A stretch of 21,124 nt of DNA, from positions 1-21,124 of the forward strand of contig NZ_JAHZAA010000013.1 in the NCBI RefSeq assembly GCF_019424165.1, given 5' to 3'. The translations under genes were made by a program, and so were the position numbers. The DNA is from Desulfovibrio sp. (GTDB lineage: Bacteria > Desulfobacterota > Desulfovibrionia > Desulfovibrionales > Desulfovibrionaceae). The first letter of the stretch is position 1. Each line of letters starts with the position of its first letter. The notes beneath the pieces were generated by a model. That model saw only the letters and a list, made by a program, of their open reading frames with translations, was not told the DNA's origin and made no database searches. Shown one piece after another: positions 16,155 through 21,124 of the stretch.

Positions 16155-17648
16155 ATGCTGGAAGCCTTGCTCTTTCTCCCGCTGGCGGCGGGCTGTATCA
16201 TGCTGCTTGGCACAAGCGCCCTGTGCCGCGTTCTTCTGCCCCTGACAGGGCTGGCCCACGCCGGGCTGGCTGCATGGACCACCTGGAAAGTGGCCCACGG
16301 AGCCGAGCCGGAGGCCATGGGCGGTCTGCTGGCGCCGGACCCGCTGGGCGCGCTTTTTCTCATGCTGGCCAGCCTGCTTTTTCTGGCGGCCTCTGTATAC
16401 GCCGTGTACTATCTGCGTGAAGAAGAAAGCCTTGGCGTGCATACCGCCTTTCAGGACGGTCGCAGCTTCACCAATGCGCCGCAGCGCCGCCTGGCCGCCT
16501 GCCTGTGTTTTTTTCTTTCATCCATGACGCTGGTGACAACCACTCCGCACCTTGGGGCATTATGGGTGGGCATTGAAGCCACGACACTTTCCAGCGCGCC
16601 GCTGATTTACTTTCACCGCCATCAGCGATCCCTTGAAGCCACATGGAAGTACCTGATCATATGCTCTGTGGGCATTGCTCTGGCCATGGTGGGCAACATT
16701 TTGCTTTCCGTGGCTTTTTACACGCCTGAAGGTATGGAAGCCATGATGGAAGGCATGAACCAGGTGGGCTGGTATGTCAGCCACGCCCGCGCCGGAGAAG
16801 AAACCTGGCTCAAGGCGGCGTTTATTTTTCTGCTGGTCGGCTACGGCACAAAGATGGGCCTGGCCCCCCTGCACAACTGGCTGCCCGATGCCCACAGCCA
16901 GGCTCCTTCGCTGGTTTCGGCCCTGTTGTCCGGCGCATTGCTCAATTGCGCCATGCTCGGCATACTGCGCGGCCACCAGATCATGCTGGCCGCCGGGCTT
17001 GGCGGCTTCAGCAGCGGCCTGCTCAGCTTTTTCGGCTTGCTGTCACTGATTACGGCGGCCATCTTCATTGTGGGCCAGGGGCATTACAAGCGCATGCTGG
17101 CCTATTCCAGCGTGGAGCATATGGGCATACTGGCACTTGGAGTGGGCGTGGGCGGCCTGGCAGTGTCTGGGGCCATGCTGCATGCGGTCTGCCATTCGCT
17201 GACCAAATGCATGCTCTTTTTACTTTCCGGCAATATCCTGGCCCGTTATCACACATTTTCAAGCTACGACATTCGCGGCATGCGCTGGACCATGCCTGTT
17301 ACCGGCACCCTGTGGATGGCCGGATTTCTGGCAGTGGCCGGTTCGCCGCCTTTCGGCATTTTCATCAGTGAATTTATTATATTCAAAGGCATGCTGGCTG
17401 CCGGATCCCCTTTTCTGGCCGCCGCCTACCTGCTGGCCCTGGCCGTAATATTTGTGGGTCTTTCAGTAGCTGTGCTGCGCATGGTGCAGGGCAACCGCCC
17501 CACAGACATGCCCCAGAATCCGCGCGAACCGCTGCTGAGCATACTTCCGCCCCTGGCGCTCGGTATGGCGGTGCTGACACTGGGCCTGTGGATACCCGAC
17601 TGGCTGTGGAATTTTTTGCGGCAAGGCGCGGCCCTTATCGGCGGCTAG
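16155..17648 (+). CDS. hyfF: Hydrogenase-4/Ehr-type membrane subunit F (NuoL/M/N-like ion pump)
   Basis: This is the second antiporter-like subunit of the complex (497 aa). The ion-path residues are E141 in LWVGIEATT, K165 in the following segment, and K233 in GYGTKMGLAPLHNWLPDAHSQAP. KRMLAYSSVEHMG and the SPPFGIFISEF segment complete the HyfF pattern. I chose ATG 16155. A TTG three codons earlier (16146) is only 1 base from the AGGGA and would overlap the hyfE stop, so it is less likely. With HyfB there are two pump-like subunits; no third one (HyfD) is present. Confidence 0.92.
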   Translation: MLEALLFLPLAAGCIMLLGTSALCRVLLPLTGLAHAGLAAWTTWKVAHGAEPEAMGGLLAPDPLGALFLMLASLLFLAASVYAVYYLREEESLGVHTAFQDGRSFTNAPQRRLAACLCFFLSSMTLVTTTPHLGALWVGIEATTLSSAPLIYFHRHQRSLEATWKYLIICSVGIALAMVGNILLSVAFYTPEGMEAMMEGMNQVGWYVSHARAGEETWLKAAFIFLLVGYGTKMGLAPLHNWLPDAHSQAPSLVSALLSGALLNCAMLGILRGHQIMLAAGLGGFSSGLLSFFGLLSLITAAIFIVGQGHYKRMLAYSSVEHMGILALGVGVGGLAVSGAMLHAVCHSLTKCMLFLLSGNILARYHTFSSYDIRGMRWTMPVTGTLWMAGFLAVAGSPPFGIFISEFIIFKGMLAAGSPFLAAAYLLALAVIFVGLSVAVLRMVQGNRPTDMPQNPREPLLSILPPLALGMAVLTLGLWIPDWLWNFLRQGAALIGG

Positions 17649-17805
17649 GAAAATGTTGCTTTACCATTGTTCCGGCGGCTGCGTGAGCAGGCGTTCGCTA
17701 CGAAGGTGTAAGCGTGGCATGGTGCGCTGTTAAACACCGCAGTGAGCATTTGGAATCTTTGGGAACACATGTTCGCAAAAATTAAGATGCTCCAGGAGGA
17801 TCTTG
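17649..17805 (+). other. Spacer between hyfF-like and hyfG-like genes
   Basis: This 157-nt break interrupts an otherwise tightly packed operon. It holds no recognised gene or clear terminator. A short open frame begins near its end (17769). A separate promoter or processing site for the peripheral-arm genes could lie here, but I see no convincing boxes. Confidence 0.4.
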
Positions 17806-17825
17806 ATGTCGTTCGACTACCGTGA
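17769..17825 (+). CDS. Possible 18-codon leader peptide overlapping hyfG start
   Basis: ATG 17769 opens 18 codons (MFAKIKMLQEDLDVVRLP) ending at TGA 17823-17825, 20 nt inside the hyfG-like gene in another frame. The ribosome site of the larger gene (AGGAGG) is read within it. Its own ribosome site is weak (a GGGAA about 4 nt upstream). It might couple translation, be a remnant, or be chance. Confidence 0.2.
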   Translation: MFAKIKMLQEDLDVVRLP

Positions 17826-19476
17826 GGCGGTAACCCTGAACAAACTGGGGCGTCATTCCGTATCTGAACTGCGGGACATTCTTCGGCACGCCCTGGCCGG
17901 GGGCTGGCGCGTACTGGCCTTTTTCGGCATTCCTGAAGCGGATGCCCCTCTTGACGCGCACAGTGATGCTGCACCGGAACAAGCCCTGGCCGTAAGCCTT
18001 TGCTGCATACTGGCCCATGACGGCACGCGCCGCCTTATGGCCCGGTGTACGCCGCCAGTGACGGCCTTTGTGTCAATGACGCCGGAATTGCCGCAGTTAC
18101 ACTATTTCGAACGCGAAATTTACGAACAATGGGGCGTGGAGCCGGTAGGACATCCCTGGCTCAAAAGCGTGCGGCGTATCCCCGACAGCGCCGAAGCCGC
18201 GGTGCGCAATGCCGCGGAAAACCAAAGCGACAGCGCCGCCTCTGCGCAGGAATCCGCGGAGGCCGCCCCTTCTCCGGCTTTGGCGGCTTTTGCCCAGTCC
18301 CCGGCACAGCCGTATCCCTTTTACCGGGTAGAAGGGGCAGACGTACACGAAGTTGCCGTGGGGCCTGTACATGCAGGCATTATCGAACCCGGGCATTTTC
18401 GCTTTCAGTGCTACGGCGAAAACGTCCTGCACCTGGAGATCGCACTGGGCTATCAGCACCGGGGCCTTGAGGCCATGATCACTCAGGGGCCTGCCGCCCG
18501 GCGTCTGCACTTGCTGGAATGCGCCGCTGGCGACAGCACCGTTGCCCATGCCACGGCCCACTGCGTGCTGCTTGAGCGTATGACCGGGCAACAGCCTGAT
18601 GAACGTACCCAACTGCTGCGCCGCATTGGCCTTGAGCTGGAGCGCCTCGCCAACCATACAGGCGACCTTGGAGCCATTGCCGGGGATACGGGTTTTTTGC
18701 CCACAGCCTCGTGGAATGGCCGCATACGCGGCGATTTTCTTAATATCACCGCCAGCCTGTGCGGAAACCGTTTCGGCAGGGGGCTGCTGCGTCCGGGGGG
18801 GGTGGCTTACGACCTTAACCCGTCGGAATGTGCTGACATGCTCGCCCGCGTTCGTGCGGCCTGGCACGATGCGCGCGGCTCGGTGGACGTGATGCTTGAT
18901 GCCGCGACCGTGCGTAACCGCCTTGCGGGTACCGGCATGGTGGAGCCTGTGGCAGCTCATGAACTAGGCCTTGTGGGGGTGGCCGCGCGTGCCTGCGGGC
19001 TGGATGTGGATGCGCGCTTTCACATGCCCCTCAGTGATCTGCCCTGCGAGGGATGCGCACCCCGGCTGGAAATAACGGGGGACGTCATGGCCCGCACCCT
19101 TGTGCGCAGCCGCGAACTGGATGACAGCCTGCGCCTGCTGGAGCTTGACCTTATCCGCCTGGGGGCGTTGCCCCACGCAAAAAATGCGGCAATGGCGGAA
19201 GGTACGGTTGCCACCGACGCCGCGCCCGCTGCGGCCGCCTCTTTTGACGCTCTGCCGCCGGACACCCTGGCGGTGGCCCTGGTAGAAGGCTGGCGTGGTG
19301 AAGTATGCCATGTGGGGCTTACCGACGCTCGGGGACACTTGTTGGTCTACAAGGTGGTCGACCCTTCTTTCCATAACTGGACAGGGCTGGCAATGGCCCT
19401 GCGTGGCAACCAGATTTCAGATTTTCCCCTCTGCAACAAGAGTTTCAACCTCTCTTATTGCGGGCATGACCTGTGA
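17806..19476 (+). CDS. hyfG: Ehr-type large subunit: HyfG/NuoCD-like protein lacking the NiFe-binding cysteines
   Basis: The product is 556 aa with a NuoC-like N-terminal domain (about 1-128, containing LHYFEREIYEQWGVEPVGHP). An Ala/Ser/Gln-rich linker (about 129-168) follows, then a NuoD/hydrogenase large-subunit domain (about 170-556, with EPGHFRF and ALGYQHRGLE). True group 4 hydrogenases bind NiFe through CGxC near the start of this domain and DPCxxC at its end. Here the first site reads CAAGDSTVAHATA (239-251), with Ala and Ser at the cysteine positions. The last reads SFNLSYCGHDL (546-556), with Ser and Gly there. No NiFe centre can form as in hydrogenases. This matches the Ehr class, known from sequence surveys but of unknown reaction. 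I chose ATG 17806 (AGGAGG 7 nt upstream) over TTG 17803. Confidence 0.9.
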   Translation: MSFDYREAVTLNKLGRHSVSELRDILRHALAGGWRVLAFFGIPEADAPLDAHSDAAPEQALAVSLCCILAHDGTRRLMARCTPPVTAFVSMTPELPQLHYFEREIYEQWGVEPVGHPWLKSVRRIPDSAEAAVRNAAENQSDSAASAQESAEAAPSPALAAFAQSPAQPYPFYRVEGADVHEVAVGPVHAGIIEPGHFRFQCYGENVLHLEIALGYQHRGLEAMITQGPAARRLHLLECAAGDSTVAHATAHCVLLERMTGQQPDERTQLLRRIGLELERLANHTGDLGAIAGDTGFLPTASWNGRIRGDFLNITASLCGNRFGRGLLRPGGVAYDLNPSECADMLARVRAAWHDARGSVDVMLDAATVRNRLAGTGMVEPVAAHELGLVGVAARACGLDVDARFHMPLSDLPCEGCAPRLEITGDVMARTLVRSRELDDSLRLLELDLIRLGALPHAKNAAMAEGTVATDAAPAAAASFDALPPDTLAVALVEGWRGEVCHVGLTDARGHLLVYKVVDPSFHNWTGLAMALRGNQISDFPLCNKSFNLSYCGHDL

Positions 19477-19485
19477 GGTTTTGAC

Positions 19486-20250
19486 ATGCTGCGCATTATC
19501 AAGGAACGTATTCATCAGAAATACCGCACGCTGGACTATCCACGCCAACAGCCCAAGCTCTCGTCCCGGTACATGGGCCGCCCCAGCCTGACCCCTGTGG
19601 ATTGCGGCGACTGCCGCGCCTGTTACGCGGCCTGCCCCACTGCCGCCCTGCTGCCCACAGAGGGCGCGCCCGGCAGCACGCCCACGCTGGATATGGGCCG
19701 CTGCACCTTCTGCGGAGCCTGCCGCGCCGCCTGTCCCAAACAGGCCATCGCCTTTACGGGTGAACACCGCATGGCGGCCTTCAGGCGCGAAGATTTGCTG
19801 ATAGTACCCGGAAAACCTGCGCCGCAGGCCGTAACGCCCCCTGTGCCTGGAAAATTTGCCATGTTCAGGCGTTCCCTCAAGCTGCGTCAGGTGAGCGCTG
19901 CGGGCTGCAACGCCTGCGAAGCCGATTGCAACGTGCTCGGAACCCTTGTGTTTGACCTGCCGCGCTTCGGCATTGATTTTGTGGCTTCGCCACGGCACGC
20001 CGACGGCATCGTGCTTACCGGTCCTGTCTCTGAAAACATGCGGCTGGCAGCCATTGATACATATAATGCCACACCGGAACCACGCCTCGTGGTGGCTGTG
20101 GGGTCCTGCGCCATATCGGGCGGGCTTTTCCGCGATGCTCCACAGTGTAATAACGGCATTGCAGATATTTTGCCCGTGGACCTTTTTGTTCCGGGCTGCC
20201 CACCTAACCCCTGGACTATTCTGGACGGTTTGCTAATGTTGCGGGAATAA
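19486..20250 (+). CDS. hyfI: Ehr-type small subunit: ferredoxin (HyfH-like) fused to NuoB/HyfI-like domain
   Basis: This 254-aa protein joins two subunits that are separate in Hyf/Hyc complexes. Residues 40-50 (C40, C43, C46, C50) and 73-83 (C73, C76, C79, C83) are two CxxCxxCxxxC[P] motifs for two [4Fe-4S] clusters, as in HyfH/NuoI. Residues 140-254 are a NuoB/HyfI-like domain. C141 and C144 (GCNACE), C208 (VGSC) and C238 (VPGCPPNP) can bind the proximal N2-like cluster. Extra cysteines C148 and C221 are present. The protein thus holds a complete three-cluster electron path facing a large subunit without NiFe. The ATG at 19486 has GAGG about 8 nt upstream, and the gap to the large subunit is 9 nt. 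Confidence 0.92.
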   Translation: MLRIIKERIHQKYRTLDYPRQQPKLSSRYMGRPSLTPVDCGDCRACYAACPTAALLPTEGAPGSTPTLDMGRCTFCGACRAACPKQAIAFTGEHRMAAFRREDLLIVPGKPAPQAVTPPVPGKFAMFRRSLKLRQVSAAGCNACEADCNVLGTLVFDLPRFGIDFVASPRHADGIVLTGPVSENMRLAAIDTYNATPEPRLVVAVGSCAISGGLFRDAPQCNNGIADILPVDLFVPGCPPNPWTILDGLLMLRE

Positions 20251-20280
20251 AATTTTTTCGCCATAGGCGAGCAACTTTTG
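20251..20280 (+). terminator. Weak terminator-like hairpin after the complex operon
   Basis: A 5-bp stem tcgcc/ggcga (20258-20262 with 20266-20270, loop ata) lies 8 nt past the small-subunit stop, followed by a short T run (gcaactttt). It is weak; partial read-through into the following gene is possible. Confidence 0.3.
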
Positions 20281-20298
20281 AGCAAACCGGAACGGTAT

Positions 20299-21124
20299 AT
20301 GACAGATGCAACGCGCGCATGGTTATACTTGTTTCTTCTGGTTCTGGCGACATCCCTGTCGAGCTCTATCTGTCAATGGTGGAGCATCCGCCCCACATTT
20401 CCCATCGTGGGCATCAACATAGCAGCCTCATTGTGTCTCTTTATATTTTTCAAACGTAAGATATGTATACTATTTATTGTCATGCAATGTACCTTTGGCA
20501 TTGTGTGTGTTGCAGTATCTGAAACGCTTAAGGTTCCACCAAATATTTCCACAATAATACATGGCACACGCTACGCAAGCCATCTTGGCCTTTCTGTGCT
20601 TTTTCATGTTCCTGTTATAAAATCGCTGTTTTTCGTTATCTGTGCTTTTGTGCAGATATTTTTTTTATCCAAAATTACAATATTGCCCTATCGTAAACAG
20701 ATCGGAATAGTGGCCTTTGCAAGTTTTGTCGTAGTCATGGGCAGCAGCTTTGCAGTGCAGCCACTCAGGGAATTCTGGCCCCAGAACACCACGAGCGAAA
20801 AAATCAGTTCTACCCCGCCAGAGCGGCGTTCACTGCATGCACGCGGCTATCTGGCCACATATGCGCTGGAACTGGGCTCCGGTTACCCCTGGCGCATGCA
20901 GGAACAAACGCAACCGATGGAGTCTCCACACGGCGTTGAAAACCTGCCGCTGCTTCCCTGCACAGATAAAATCGTTCTTATTCAGGTAGAGGCTCTGGAC
21001 TACGAAATGCTTACAGAAAAGGTACGGGGAGAATACGTTATGCCTTTTCTGCACAGTCTGCTGGACCATGCGGTACTATTGCGCCTGGACGGCACCAAAA
21101 AAATGGCGTCCGCCAATTCCGACT
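20299..21124 (+). CDS. Sulfatase-fold membrane enzyme (LtaS/MdoB-like phosphotransferase family), partial
   Basis: An open frame runs from ATG 20299 off the right edge (275 codons seen, 3' end missing). Hydrophobic segments lie at about 8-24, 34-51, 55-73, 96-125 and 135-153, followed by an extracytoplasmic part. At 223-275 the alkaline phosphatase/sulfatase-type domain begins with DKIVLIQVEALDYEML (likely metal ligand E231), PFLHSLL, and GTKKMASANSD. By comparison with LtaS, S271 is the candidate nucleophile. Such proteins transfer phosphoglycerol or phosphoethanolamine to surface glycans or lipids outside the membrane; the substrate here is unknown. The start has only a weak ribosome site. 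GC over 20341-20700 is about 40% by hand count (144 of 360), far below the flanking genes, suggesting foreign origin. It begins 48 nt after the Ehr-type operon. Confidence 0.8.
   Translation, partial: MTDATRAWLYLFLLVLATSLSSSICQWWSIRPTFPIVGINIAASLCLFIFFKRKICILFIVMQCTFGIVCVAVSETLKVPPNISTIIHGTRYASHLGLSVLFHVPVIKSLFFVICAFVQIFFLSKITILPYRKQIGIVAFASFVVVMGSSFAVQPLREFWPQNTTSEKISSTPPERRSLHARGYLATYALELGSGYPWRMQEQTQPMESPHGVENLPLLPCTDKIVLIQVEALDYEMLTEKVRGEYVMPFLHSLLDHAVLLRLDGTKKMASANSD

Noticed and set aside
17806..20250. Calling the large and small subunits a true NiFe hydrogenase or formate hydrogenlyase
   Set aside because: The NiFe ligand cysteines are absent, so the hydrogenase name would imply a reaction the sequence does not support.
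1..21124. Identical aattccg strings at the start and near the end of the window
   Set aside because: Seven bases in 21 kb is expected by chance; it does not show a duplicated end.
1..21124. CRISPR arrays, insertion sequences or transposase genes
   Set aside because: No regularly spaced repeats and no transposase-like frame were seen anywhere in the window.

Overview
The window looks like a Desulfovibrio-type (sulfate-reducing Desulfobacterota) chromosome. The evidence is GC-rich DNA, a two-subunit glycine decarboxylase (GcvPA/GcvPB) with its own lipoate ligase, and a group 4 hydrogenase-related membrane complex. The assignment rests on gene families and gene order recognised by eye; no database search was possible.

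Layout, left to right. Positions 24-94 hold the 3' three quarters of a tRNA-Asn(GTT) whose 5' acceptor strand is gone, probably the displaced end of an integrated element lying to the left. A terminator and a short tandem repeat follow. The minus strand from 6398 down to 504 carries lplA, gcvT, gcvH, gcvPA and gcvPB. gcvPA is broken by an apparent deletion of about 20 nt that shifts the frame inside a conserved motif. The minus strand from 10036 down to 6588 carries pstS, pstC, pstA and pstB, a high-affinity phosphate ABC transporter with overlapping genes, no phoU in the window, and a 26-bp palindrome at the start of pstC. Next come a 547-bp gap and tatD (minus strand).

The rest is on the plus strand, starting from a divergent region with two inverted repeats. 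It holds a UDP-glucuronate decarboxylase gene, then a six-gene cluster: hyfB-, hyfC-, hyfE- and hyfF-like membrane genes, a hyfG-like large subunit, and a hyfH-hyfI fusion. The large subunit lacks the four cysteines that bind the NiFe centre, while the fused small subunit keeps cysteines for two [4Fe-4S] clusters plus an N2-like cluster. This is therefore not a hydrogenase but an energy-converting hydrogenase-related (Ehr-type) complex: an Fe-S relay joined to two antiporter-like ion-pumping subunits, with unknown electron chemistry. It is the most interesting system here.

The window ends in an open frame from 20299 that runs off the right edge: the N-terminal membrane part and start of the catalytic domain of an LtaS/MdoB-like sulfatase-fold enzyme. 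Its first part is clearly AT-richer than its neighbours.
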